From Streptomyces sp. NBC_00286 (lineage in GTDB: Bacteria > Actinomycetota > Actinomycetes > Streptomycetales > Streptomycetaceae), in NCBI RefSeq assembly GCF_036173125.1, contig NZ_CP108054.1:7345001-7409000 (forward strand): DNA of 64,000 nt, in the 5' to 3' direction. Positions 1-8,285 of the stretch are shown piece after piece. The position numbers were made by a program, and so were the translations under genes. Position 1 is the first letter of the stretch. Every line of letters begins with the position of its first letter. Below the pieces are notes generated by a model that was not told the origin of the DNA, did no database searches, and saw only the letters and a program-made list of their open reading frames with translations.

Positions 1-675
1 ACCAACGCCATCACGCTCACCAAGCGGAACCAGTCGGTCTCGCTCACCAAACAGGGCGCGGCCAACGGCAATCTGCGGATCAACCTGTCCTGGCGGATGC
101 GCACGTCCGACATAGGCGGCGGCCGGCGCGGCAGCCTGCTGCGCCACCCCTTCCAGGCGTTCAAGCCCGAAGTGGTGCAGGCGCACACCGAGAGCATGGT
201 CAACGTCGACCTCGATCTGGGCTGCCTGTACGAGCTGACGGACGGCACCAAGGGCGTCGTACAGCCGCTGGGGAGCTTCTACGGAGAGCTCAACGGACCG
301 CCGTACGTGAAACTCAGCGGTGACGACCGCTTCGGCTCGGGCTCGGGCGAGACGATCTTCATCAACCTCGACCACCGGGAGCAGATCAAGCGGCTCCTGG
401 TCTTCGTCTACATCTACGACCAGACCCCGGCCTTCGACCGTACGCACGCCATCGTGACCCTCTATCCCAGCAACGGCCCGCGGATCGAGGTCGGCCTCGA
501 CGAGCGCCACCCACAGGCCCGTTCCTGCGCGGTGGTCATGATCGAGAACGTCAAGAACGAGCTGCTCGTGCGACGCGAGGTGAAGTTCGTGTACGGGTTC
601 CAGGCGGAGCTGGACCGGCTGTACGGCTGGGGGCTGCAGTGGGGGCGCGGCTACAAGGCGAAGGCCGACCGTTGA
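1..675 (+). CDS. TerA-like tellurium-resistance family protein, 5' end outside window
   Basis: The reading frame is open from base 1 to the stop at 675, so only the C-terminal 224 residues are seen; the internal ATG at 97 is not taken as the start. The visible part opens with a short LTKRNQSVSLTK stretch followed by a beta-rich segment ending in conserved FVYIYDQTPAF and VMIENVKNELLVRREVKF patterns, as in TerA/TerD-like beta-sandwich proteins. Members of this family bind calcium or metal ions and act in the Ter stress and tellurite response, usually at the membrane. It converges on the terD-like gene at 719-1549 and lies just left of the aldolase-phosphoribosyltransferase-HAD set. Assignment to TerA rather than a general TerD-domain protein is moderately sure. 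Confidence 0.75.
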   Translation, partial: TNAITLTKRNQSVSLTKQGAANGNLRINLSWRMRTSDIGGGRRGSLLRHPFQAFKPEVVQAHTESMVNVDLDLGCLYELTDGTKGVVQPLGSFYGELNGPPYVKLSGDDRFGSGSGETIFINLDHREQIKRLLVFVYIYDQTPAFDRTHAIVTLYPSNGPRIEVGLDERHPQARSCAVVMIENVKNELLVRREVKFVYGFQAELDRLYGWGLQWGRGYKAKADR

Positions 676-718
676 GCCCCGTACGCCTGAAGTGGGTGCC
701 CCGGCCGCGGAGTGGTGC

Positions 719-1549
719 TCACCGCCCGACGAACTGCGGTCCCTGCGGCGGCAGTTTGAACTCCGGGTCGGGGAGGGCCGGGACCGGGTGCGGATAGCCG
801 TACGCGGGCTGGGCCGTCGCCGCGGCGGGCTGGGCCGGGGCTGCCTGCGGGTAGGCGTACGAGGCCGGCTGCGGGTAACCGTACGCCGGCTGGGTCGTGG
901 ACTCCGGGGGGTAGCCGTACGCGGGCTGCGCCGGCTGCTGGGGGAGACCGGAGGCGGCGGGCTGCTCGGGCGGCAGCGGCGCCGAGTTGCCGGCGGACTC
1001 GGGCTCGGAATCGTCCACCATGATGCCGAAGTCGCTGGCCAGGCCCTCGATGCCGTTCGAATAGCCTTCGCCGAGCGCCCGGAACTTCCAGCCCTTCCCG
1101 CGCCGGTACAGCTCGCCGCAGATCAGCGCGGTCTCCTCGCCGGTCTCCGGCTTGATGTCGAAGTACGCCAACGGCTCACCGTCGGCGACGGAGGCGTCGT
1201 ACAGCAGGATCCGCAGGGCGGGTACGCGGTCGAAGGTGACGTCGTCGGCCGAGGCGACCAGCAGGATCCGCGTCACCGCGCTTTCGACGCCCGCCAGGTC
1301 CGACTGGATCGTGTCGGTGAGCCCCTCGGTGACCCGCTTCTTGCCGAGGCGCCAGACCTTGCCGGAGGGGTGCCGGGGCTGGTTGTAGAAGACGAAGTCC
1401 TCGTCGGATCGCACACGATCGTCAGGCCCGAGGAGCAGCGCCGAGGCGTCCACGTCGGGCACGCCCTGCCCCGGCGACCAGCGCAGCACGGACCGTACCG
1501 CCTTGGCGTCCAGCGGTACGTTCGACCCTTTCAGCATCGCGTGCGTCAT
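719..1549 (-). CDS. TerD family protein with Pro/Tyr-rich tail
   Basis: A 276-residue protein. Residues 1-190 form a TerD domain: it starts [13 protein letters not shown], has the metal-binding-type acidic segment [26 protein letters not shown], and later [34 protein letters not shown] and [11 protein letters not shown], all typical. TerD domains bind Ca2+ in two sites built on such acidic loops and serve in stress and tellurite resistance. Residues 195-276 are a low-complexity tail rich in YGYP and QPAY repeats, probably disordered and possibly a protein- or membrane-interaction tail. It diverges from the aldolase gene at 1747, with a shared 197-bp intergenic region that should hold both promoters. 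Confidence 0.9.
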   Translation of the reverse strand: MTHAMLKGSNVPLDAKAVRSVLRWSPGQGVPDVDASALLLGPDDRVRSDEDFVFYNQPRHPSGKVWRLGKKRVTEGLTDTIQSDLAGVESAVTRILLVASADDVTFDRVPALRILLYDASVADGEPLAYFDIKPETGEETALICGELYRRGKGWKFRALGEGYSNGIEGLASDFGIMVDDSEPESAGNSAPLPPEQPAASGLPQQPAQPAYGYPPESTTQPAYGYPQPASYAYPQAAPAQPAAATAQPAYGYPHPVPALPDPEFKLPPQGPQFVGR

Positions 1550-1746
1550 GCGGTCATCCTGCCTTCTCGGTCCTGGTCACGACAACGCGGGTGCGCCACA
1601 ACCCTTTCGATGTGACGCTGGAGGACATGGTTGTGTTCGTGTGCGTTACCTGAATTTCATGCCCGGCGGGAACCTCGGACATGGATCTCTACGTACTATT
1701 ACCGGCCACATATCGTCAGGCGTCTCAGCCGCCCCGGGGGAGTCAC

Positions 1747-2919
1747 ATGCGTCATTTCGGGCACATCGCTCCGGAGGTGCGGCAGCGCCTCTTCCATCAG
1801 GAACCCCGCGTCTTCACCGCGGAATCCCCGGCTCGGATGCTCTCCGTGGCCCTCGGCGCCACGCTGTACAGTCCCGCGACCAGACCGAGGCTGGCCGAGG
1901 ACATCGTGAAGCAGATCGGGCGCGGTGTGGTCTCGATGGTGCTGTGCCTGGAGGACTCCATAGACGACGCCGAGGTCGCGGGCGCCGAGGAGAACCTGGT
2001 CCGGCAGTTCGAGGAGCTGGCCGCGGGCTGCCCGGAGACCGAACTGCCGCTGCTGTTCATCCGGGTCCGTACGCCGGAGCAGATACCGGACCTCGTCGAG
2101 CGGCTCGGCGACGCGGCTCGGCTGCTGTCCGGTTTCGTGCTGCCGAAGTTCACCGAGGAGCGGGGCGTGCCGTTCCTGGAGGCGCTCACCGCGGCCGAGG
2201 CCGCGAGCGGGCGGCGGCTGTTCGCCATGCCCGTCCTCGAATCGCCGGACCTGCTGTACCGCGAGTCGCGCGTGGAGACCCTGACGGGCATCTTCCGCGC
2301 CGTGGACAAGTACCGCGACCGGGTCCTCGCGCTCAGGCTCGGCGTCACCGACTTCTGCTCCTCCTACGGGCTGCGCCGGGCGCCCGATATGACGGCGTAC
2401 GACGTGCAGATCGTCGCCTCCGTGATCGCCGACGTGGTGAACGTGCTGGGGCGGGCCGACGGCACCGGATTCACGGTGACGGGGCCCGTGTGGGAGTACT
2501 TCCGGGTCCAGGAACGCATGTTCAAGCCGCAACTGCGCCGCAGCCCCTTCACCCCGGAGGCCGAGGACCTGCGCAACGCGCTGATCGAGCACGACATGGA
2601 CGGGCTGCTGCGCGAGATCTCTCTCGACCGGGCCAACGGTCTGACCGGCAAGACCTGCATCCACCCCTCACACGTACTGCCCGTACACGCACTGTCGGTG
2701 GTCAGTCACGAGGAGTACAGCGACGCTCAGGACATACTGCGTCCGGAGCGTGGCGGCGGTGGCGTCATGCGGTCCGCGTACACGAACAAGATGAACGAGG
2801 TGAAGCCGCACCGCGCCTGGGCCGAGCGCACCCTGCAGCGCGCCGAGGTCTTCGGCGTCGCGAACGAGGACATCGGGTTTGTGGAGCTGCTCGCCGCGGG
2901 GCTGGCCGGTCAGACGTAG
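1747..2919 (+). CDS. HpcH/HpaI (citrate lyase beta-like) aldolase of the Ter module
   Basis: 390 residues starting at MRHFGHIAPEVRQRLF; the in-frame ATG at 1681 is upstream of the conserved part, and GGGGGAG lies a few bases before 1747. The TIM-barrel aldolase signature is visible: FIRVRTPEQ, VLPKFTE, MPVLESPDLLYRE, and the metal-acid motif VLALRLGVTDFCS. Proteins of this family cleave or form carbon-carbon bonds of acyl-CoA or 2-keto acids. This branch is known from Ter-linked clusters, where it sits with two phosphoribosyltransferases, a TRSP domain and a HAD phosphatase; the same partners follow here. It is proposed to help build a nucleoside-like metabolite. Substrate unknown. Confidence 0.88.
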   Translation: MRHFGHIAPEVRQRLFHQEPRVFTAESPARMLSVALGATLYSPATRPRLAEDIVKQIGRGVVSMVLCLEDSIDDAEVAGAEENLVRQFEELAAGCPETELPLLFIRVRTPEQIPDLVERLGDAARLLSGFVLPKFTEERGVPFLEALTAAEAASGRRLFAMPVLESPDLLYRESRVETLTGIFRAVDKYRDRVLALRLGVTDFCSSYGLRRAPDMTAYDVQIVASVIADVVNVLGRADGTGFTVTGPVWEYFRVQERMFKPQLRRSPFTPEAEDLRNALIEHDMDGLLREISLDRANGLTGKTCIHPSHVLPVHALSVVSHEEYSDAQDILRPERGGGGVMRSAYTNKMNEVKPHRAWAERTLQRAEVFGVANEDIGFVELLAAGLAGQT

Positions 2920-2932
2920 GGAATCGCCGCAG

Positions 2933-2993
2933 GGCTGCCCGGCCAGATACTGGGATCTGCCGCCGGGCAGCCGGCCAGACACAGAGATCTGGC
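2933..2993 (+). other. Strong intergenic hairpin pair between aldolase and PRTase genes
   Basis: Fourteen bases after the aldolase stop, GGCTGCCCGGC (2933-2943) is followed by CAGAT (2944-2948), six loop bases, ATCTG (2955-2959), two extra bases and GCCGGGCAGCC (2962-2972). Together they form a 16-bp stem with a 2-base bulge. A second stem follows at once, GCCAGA (2974-2979) with TCTGGC (2988-2993). No T-run follows, so it may be a factor-assisted terminator, an attenuator or an mRNA-processing site that sets different levels for the two genes. The rest of this 156-bp gap holds no gene. Confidence 0.6.
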
Positions 2994-3075
2994 GCCGGCC
3001 GAACCGGCCGAGAGTGCTGCCGGGTCGACGCGGCCGAAAATGCTGCCGGGTTCTCCGGCCGAACACAGGGATTTA

Positions 3076-5592
3076 ATGAGAAACGTGGTGTGGACCGGTA
3101 CCTGGGTCGCCGAGCGGCTCGGCGTCGAACTCGTCGGTGACGAGAAGCTGAGCGAGCTGCTGGGGCTCGCCCTGCGGCGCAACCCCAAGCGCGCGCATCT
3201 GCTGGTGTCGAACGTGCTGGGCAAGCACGTACCGCAGAGCCCGCGCACGGTGTGGCAGTCCGGGTACGAACTGGGCCACCGGGTGCGCGAACTGCTCGGC
3301 GAGGCGGGGGCGAGCCGGTCCGTGGTGCTCGGCTACGCGGAGACGGCGACGGGCCTCGGCCACTCGGTCGCGGACGGCCTGGGCCTCGCGCCCTACCTGC
3401 ACTCGACGCGGCGCCCCGTCGACGGCGTCGAGCGGGCGGGCGGCTTCGAGGAGTCCCACTCCCACGCCACCTCGCATCTGCTGCTGCCGGAGAAGCCCGG
3501 GCTGCTCGCGGGCGACGGTGCGCTGGTCCTCGTGGACGACGAGTTCTCCACGGGAAACACCGTCCTCAACACGATCCGCGCGCTGCACGAGCGCTACCCG
3601 CGCGGGCACTACGTGATCGTCGCGCTCGTCGACATGCGCTCCCCGGCCGACCAGGGCCGCCTCGACGCCTTCGCCCTGGAGATCGGCGCCCGCGTGGACC
3701 TGGTGGCGGCGGCCTCGGGGACGGTGCGGCTGCCCGACGGCGTACTGGAGAAGGGGCAGGCCCTGGTCGCCGAGCACGAGTCGGCCGGAGCACAGCTGCC
3801 GGGGCCGGCGGGGCTTCCGGCGCCTTCGGAACGCGGCACCGTCGCGCGTGTCGAGCTCGGCTGGCCGCAGGACCTGCCCGACGGTGGCCGACACGGCTTC
3901 ACGCCCGAGCACCGCATACGCCTGGAAGGCGCGCTGCCCGCCATGGCCGCGCGGCTCGCGGACGCGCTGCCGGACGGGGCGCGCCGCGTACTCGTCCTCG
4001 GCTTTGAGGAGTTGATGTACGCGCCGCTGCGGCTCGGCGTCGCGCTGGAGGAGCTGACCGACGCCGAGGTCCGCTACTCCACCACGACCCGCTCCCCGGT
4101 CCTCGCCGTCGACGACCCCGGTTACGCGATCCGCAGCCGCCTCGTCTTCCCTGCCCACGACAATCCGGACGACGGCCCTGGCGAGCGGTACGCCTACAAC
4201 GTCGCGGGCGGCGGATTCGACGCCGTCGTCGCCGTGGTCGACTCGGTCGCCGACACGCCCGAACTGCACGCCCCGGCCGGCCTGTTGGCGCGACTCGCCG
4301 CACACACCCCGAGCGTGCTGCTCGCCGTCATCCCCTCGTACACGCCGTCGTACGTCCCTGCCGCCACGCCCTCGTACGCCTCCACCTCCACTCCGTCGTA
4401 CGCACCCACCCCGCAGCTGTCCGAAAGGTCCGCCATGCTGCCCGAGCCCCTTCGTGGCCCCGACTTCTCCTCGTATGCCCCTGATGAGGTCGGCTGGCTG
4501 CTCCAGGACCTCTCGGACGTGACGCTGGAGGCGCCGACGGAGGAGCGCGAGGAAGCGATCCAGAGCGGGGGCGCGCACTACGCGGAGTCGCTGCCGGTGG
4601 AGTACCAGCCGAGCGACCGGTACCAGGAGCTGTTCCGCGCCGCGCTGGACACCTCGGCCGCCCGCATCGCCCAGGCGGCCGGAGCCGTCACGGAGACCGT
4701 GCTGGCCGAACGGTCCCCGCGGCCCGTCCTCGTGTCGCTCGCCCGCGCCGGCACCCCCATCGGCATCCTGATGCGCCGCTGGGCCCAGCACCGGCACGCG
4801 ATCGACCTGCCGCACTACGCCGTCTCCATCGTGCGCGGGCGCGGCATCGACGCCAACGCGCTGCGTTGGCTGGCCGCCCACCACGACCCGGCCGATGTCG
4901 TCTTCGTGGACGGCTGGACCGGCAAGGGCGCCATCACCCGCGAACTCTCCCAGGCCATCGAGGAGTTCGAGGCCTCCGACGGCATCACCGGCTTCGACCC
5001 GGAGATCGCGGTGCTCGCCGACCCCGGCTCCTGCGTACGCACCTACGGCACCCGCGAGGACTTCCTCATCCCCTCCGCCTGCCTCAACTCCACGGTCTCC
5101 GGACTCATTTCGCGTACGGTGCTCCGCGCCGACCTGGTCGGTCAGCACGATTACCACGGCGCGAAGTTCTACCGCGAACTCGCCGGCGCGGACGTCTCCG
5201 TCGACTTCCTGGACGCCATCTCCGACCGCTTCGACGAGGTCGGCGACGCGGTCGACACCCTGGTCAAGGAGCTCCTCTCCATGGACCGCAGCCCAACCTG
5301 GGAGGGCTGGGCGGCAGTTGAGCGCATCAGCGAGGAGTACGGCATCCACGACGTGAACCTCGTCAAGCCCGGCGTCGGCGAGACGACCCGCGTACTGCTG
5401 CGCCGCGTCCCCTGGAAGATCCTCGCCCGCGCGGAAGCGGGCGCCGACCTGGACCATGTACGCCTGCTCGCCGAACAGCGCGGGGTGCCCGTCGAGGAGG
5501 TCGCCGAACTCCCGTACACCTGCGTCGGGTTGATCCACCCCAAGTACACACGCGGGGCGACCGGCGCCGACGGCAAGGCGGTGAGCGCCTGA
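3076..5592 (+). CDS. Double phosphoribosyltransferase with TRSP domain (PRTase_2-TRSP-StiP type)
   Basis: 838 residues from the ATG at 3076, preceded by AGGGA; the ATG at 3040 lacks a site. The N-terminal phosphoribosyltransferase has its PRPP loop near residues 151-162 (VLVDDEFSTGNT). A TRSP-like domain follows at about 270-420. A TPSY-repeat linker lies at about 421-446. A second, StiP-type phosphoribosyltransferase has the PRPP motif VVFVDGWTGKGAI near residue 605-618. PRTases join or remove ribose-5-phosphate at a base. In Ter clusters these domains usually occur as separate or fused proteins beside the aldolase and HAD enzymes seen on either side here, and are thought to make a nucleoside-like compound. 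It overlaps the HAD gene by one base (TGATG), implying coupled translation. Confidence 0.87.
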   Translation: MRNVVWTGTWVAERLGVELVGDEKLSELLGLALRRNPKRAHLLVSNVLGKHVPQSPRTVWQSGYELGHRVRELLGEAGASRSVVLGYAETATGLGHSVADGLGLAPYLHSTRRPVDGVERAGGFEESHSHATSHLLLPEKPGLLAGDGALVLVDDEFSTGNTVLNTIRALHERYPRGHYVIVALVDMRSPADQGRLDAFALEIGARVDLVAAASGTVRLPDGVLEKGQALVAEHESAGAQLPGPAGLPAPSERGTVARVELGWPQDLPDGGRHGFTPEHRIRLEGALPAMAARLADALPDGARRVLVLGFEELMYAPLRLGVALEELTDAEVRYSTTTRSPVLAVDDPGYAIRSRLVFPAHDNPDDGPGERYAYNVAGGGFDAVVAVVDSVADTPELHAPAGLLARLAAHTPSVLLAVIPSYTPSYVPAATPSYASTSTPSYAPTPQLSERSAMLPEPLRGPDFSSYAPDEVGWLLQDLSDVTLEAPTEEREEAIQSGGAHYAESLPVEYQPSDRYQELFRAALDTSAARIAQAAGAVTETVLAERSPRPVLVSLARAGTPIGILMRRWAQHRHAIDLPHYAVSIVRGRGIDANALRWLAAHHDPADVVFVDGWTGKGAITRELSQAIEEFEASDGITGFDPEIAVLADPGSCVRTYGTREDFLIPSACLNSTVSGLISRTVLRADLVGQHDYHGAKFYRELAGADVSVDFLDAISDRFDEVGDAVDTLVKELLSMDRSPTWEGWAAVERISEEYGIHDVNLVKPGVGETTRVLLRRVPWKILARAEAGADLDHVRLLAEQRGVPVEEVAELPYTCVGLIHPKYTRGATGADGKAVSA

Positions 5593-6431
5593 TGTCCTCT
5601 CCGAAGGTCCTCGTGGCCAGCGACCTCGACCGCACGCTCATCTACTCCGCCGCCGCACTCGCGCTGCCCCTGCCGGACGAGCGGGCGCCGCGGCTGCTTT
5701 GCGTCGAGGTGTACGAGAGCAAGCCGCTGTCGTACATGACCGAGACCGCGGCCGCACTGCTCGCCGAACTCGGCGAACTCGGTGACGAGGCCCTCTTCGT
5801 ACCGACCACCACCCGTACGCGTCAGCAGTACCGCCGCATCCAACTCCCCGGCCCCGCACCGAAGTTCGCGATCTGCGCCAACGGCGGCCACCTCCTCGTC
5901 GACGGTGCCTCGGACCCGGACTGGCACGCCCAGGTCACCGAGCGACTGGCCGGCGAGTGCGCCCCGCTCGCCGAGGTACGGGACCATATGACGGCCACCG
6001 CCGACCCCGCGTGGGTACGCAAGCATCGCGTCGCCGAGGACCTCTTCGCGTACGTCGTCGTCGAGCGCGAACTCCTCCCCGAGGACTGGGTCAAGGAACT
6101 GGCCGTCTGGGCGGAGAACCGCGGCTGGACCGTCTCCCTCCAGGGCCGCAAGATCTACGCCGTGCCGAAGCCGCTCACCAAGAGCGCCGCGATGCACGAG
6201 ATCGCCCGCCGCACCGGAGCCGACCTCACCCTCGCAGCGGGCGACTCCCTCCTCGACGCCGACCTCCTGCTCGCCGCGGACCGCGGCTGGCGCCCGGGCC
6301 ACGGCGAACTGGCCGACGTGGGCTGGACGGCCCCCGGGATCACCTCTCTTCCAGAGCGGGGTGTCGCCGCGGGTGAGCGGATTCTGCGGGAGTTCCTGCG
6401 GGAGGTGCGGTCGGCGCGGGAGGCTCGGTAG
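5592..6431 (+). CDS. HAD-superfamily hydrolase of the Ter module
   Basis: 279 residues. Motif I is ASDLDRTLIYS with the nucleophile Asp near residue 11 and the acid Asp two residues on. Motif III lies in LTKSAAMHEIA and motif IV is AAGDSLLDADLL. It has a C2-type cap between them, as in Cof-like sugar or nucleotide phosphatases. In Ter-linked operons this phosphatase accompanies the two phosphoribosyltransferases and the aldolase, so it probably removes a phosphate from the nucleoside-like product. The start ATG overlaps the stop of the preceding gene. Its last 92 bases overlap the 3' end of the convergent dedA gene, an unusually long tail-to-tail overlap. Confidence 0.85.
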   Translation: MSSPKVLVASDLDRTLIYSAAALALPLPDERAPRLLCVEVYESKPLSYMTETAAALLAELGELGDEALFVPTTTRTRQQYRRIQLPGPAPKFAICANGGHLLVDGASDPDWHAQVTERLAGECAPLAEVRDHMTATADPAWVRKHRVAEDLFAYVVVERELLPEDWVKELAVWAENRGWTVSLQGRKIYAVPKPLTKSAAMHEIARRTGADLTLAAGDSLLDADLLLAADRGWRPGHGELADVGWTAPGITSLPERGVAAGERILREFLREVRSAREAR

Positions 6432-7161
6432 GGCCAGGGCTCTCCGTGGTGGCCGCGGCGGACGAGCCGACGGACGAGGCTATGGAGGCTTCCCCATCCT
6501 TGGTGCGCCGTCGCCCGTCGCGCTCGCCCCGCCCCGGCCTGAAGAGCCGTACGCCTGCGAAAAGCAGCACCGCCAGTACCGCCGCGACCAGCACCACCTT
6601 CGAGTAAGCCGACACATAGCCGGTGACCTCCGTCCAGTTCTCGCCGAGCAGATAGCCGGCGAGGACGAAGATGGTGTTCCAGATCGCGCTGCCCAGCGTG
6701 GTCAGGCAGAGGAAGACGGGCAGGCGCATGCGCTCGACGCCCGCGGGCACGGATATCAGACTGCGGAAGATCGGGATCATCCGTCCGAAGAACACGGCCT
6801 TGGTGCCGTGCCGGACGAACCAGGCCTCCGTCTTCTCTATGTCCGCGACCTTCACCAACGGCAGCCGGGCCGCGATCGCCACCGTGCGGTCACGGCCGAG
6901 CAGCGCCCCCACGCCATACAGCGCGAGCGCACCTATGACGGAACCGGCCGTCGTCCACAGCAGCGCAGCGAACAGATTCATCTGTCCGGTGCTCGCCGCG
7001 AACCCCGCGAGCGGCAGGATGACCTCACTCGGCAGGGGCGGAAAGAGGTTCTCCAGGGCAATGGCGATACCCGCGCCCGGCGCCCCGAGCGTGTCCATGA
7101 GGTTATTGATCCACTGAGGAGCGCCGCTGTCCGCCGCGACGCCGGCTGCGATGGCTGTCAT
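6340..7161 (-). CDS. DedA family membrane protein
   Basis: 273 residues from the ATG at 7161; the ORF runs further upstream to 7212 but the conserved start is MTAIAAG. The DedA/SNARE-associated core is clear: ENLFPPLPSEVILPLAGF, a glycine-rich helix, RTVAIAARLP, and the FFGRMIPIFRSLISVPAG signature with its conserved arginines, followed by two more membrane helices. DedA proteins are half-transporters now linked to lipid scrambling and recycling of polyprenyl phosphate lipids. The C-terminal 70 residues are charged then Pro/Thr/Ala-rich and unconserved-looking, and this part overlaps the HAD gene. Confidence 0.9.
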   Translation of the reverse strand: MTAIAAGVAADSGAPQWINNLMDTLGAPGAGIAIALENLFPPLPSEVILPLAGFAASTGQMNLFAALLWTTAGSVIGALALYGVGALLGRDRTVAIAARLPLVKVADIEKTEAWFVRHGTKAVFFGRMIPIFRSLISVPAGVERMRLPVFLCLTTLGSAIWNTIFVLAGYLLGENWTEVTGYVSAYSKVVLVAAVLAVLLFAGVRLFRPGRGERDGRRRTKDGEASIASSVGSSAAATTESPGPTEPPAPTAPPAGTPAESAHPRRHPALEER

Positions 7162-7293
7162 GCCCCACACGCTAGAAAACCGAAGCTGAAGAGACCCTGA
7201 GGACGACCGCAAGTTTCCATGCGGTCAACCGCAGGCCGGAATTGCGGTTTTCCGCAGTGCGTGGCGACGTGGCGTCCCGCTAGCGTGGCGATC

Positions 7294-7860
7294 ATGCGAG
7301 ATGTGGCACGACGTGGGGCGTGGTGCGGGGTGGGGCTCATGACGGGAGCCGCCTCGGCCGCAGTCGAGCTGCTTTTCACCGTGCTCTCCGGCCTCGCCCT
7401 GTTGCCCGTACTGGCCTGGCCGCGCGGCCGGCAGGCCGTGCTCCGGCCCGTGTTCGCGGGTGCGCGGAGACTGACGCAATTCGAGCGCCGACGGCTCGGG
7501 ACCTGGCTGAGCGTGTCCGTCTCTCCCGCGTACGAGGACGCGCGCGCCCTGCGGTACATCGCGTGCCGCTGGGCCCTTGGCGCGCTGGGCGCCGTCGTGA
7601 TGCTGGCGGTGGCGGCCGGACTCGTCTACAGCACGTACTGGATGTTCGCCTGGATCGTCGACGGCGTCGAGCACCCCTGGGCGATCGTCTTCTCGTCCTT
7701 CGGCGGTCTCTTCCTGCGCTTCCTCGCTGTGCAGGGGATATTCGGAGTCGCCGAGCTGGAGCGGCAGTTGGCCCGGCATTTCCTCGGGCCCAGCCACCAG
7801 GAGGAGTTGGAGCGGCGGATCGTGGAGCTGGCCGCGAGCCGCGCCGCGGTGGTGGACGTG
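7294..7860 (+). pseudogene. Truncated sensor-domain histidine kinase remnant
   Basis: From MRDVARRGAW to RIVELAASRAAVVDV (about 189 residues) this matches the N-terminal sensor region found in actinobacterial histidine kinases: several membrane helices, then the ELERRIVELAASRAAVVD linker that normally leads straight into the ERRRIERDLHDG dimerisation box. Here the homology stops at 7860 and no kinase core follows in any frame. The frame stays open by reading the antisense of the fmdB-like gene, so the ORF to 8379 is not a real extension. I read it as a kinase gene whose 3' part was deleted. A short sensor-only protein could still be made. Confidence 0.65.
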
Positions 7861-7993
7861 GGAGCACGAAGGGGAGGCGCGAGGAGGAGAGCGCGGCTGC
7901 GTGGAGCAGCGACTCCTCCACGGCTGAGTGGCGCCCGGAAGCCGCCGGGGTCAGCCGCGGCAGCCCCCGATGTCACCGCAGCAGCCCCCGGCG

Positions 7994-8218
7994 TCAGCCG
8001 CAGCAGCCCCCGCCGCAACACCCTCCGCCGCTCGTCTTGGGGGCGGCCGGTGCGGTCGCGGGTGCCGAGGCCGAGCCGCCGACGGCGACCGTCGACAGCA
8101 GCTTTACCGTGTCGTCGTGGCCGGCCGGGCAGGCTGCGGGGGCGGACGACTCGGACATGGGGCGGCTCTTTTCGAAGGTGTCGCCGCAGGTCCGGCAGCG
8201 GTATTCGTAGCGAGGCAT
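7994..8218 (-). CDS. FmdB-family zinc ribbon protein
   Basis: 74 residues. The N-terminus MPRYEYRCRTCGDTFE is the hallmark of the FmdB/regulatory zinc ribbon family, with CxxC near residues 8-11 and a second pair in ACPAGH. The middle is Ala/Pro-rich and the C-terminus is GGGCCGGGCCG. The DNA coding this Gly-Cys tail continues as imperfect repeats beyond the stop codon (7930-7993), suggesting that the tail grew by repeat expansion. Function is unknown; relatives are named after a formamidase operon regulator without proof. It has its own position antisense to the decayed sensor gene. Confidence 0.85.
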   Translation of the reverse strand: MPRYEYRCRTCGDTFEKSRPMSESSAPAACPAGHDDTVKLLSTVAVGGSASAPATAPAAPKTSGGGCCGGGCCG

Positions 8219-8285
8219 ACGGACAGATTAGCGGGCGCGGCAGCCGCCGGGAGGGGCCGCGCACTTCCGCGCACTTCCGTGCGCT

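Noticed and set aside
1503..3140. 545-codon + frame over the aldolase gene
   Set aside because: Frame-shifted shadow, Arg/Gly-rich; the aldolase frame has clear motifs.
3073..5538. 821-codon open frame on the - strand opposite the PRTase gene
   Set aside because: Mirror frame of a GC-rich gene; composition is Arg/Gly/Val-rich with no recognisable domain, while the + frame has two PRPP motifs.
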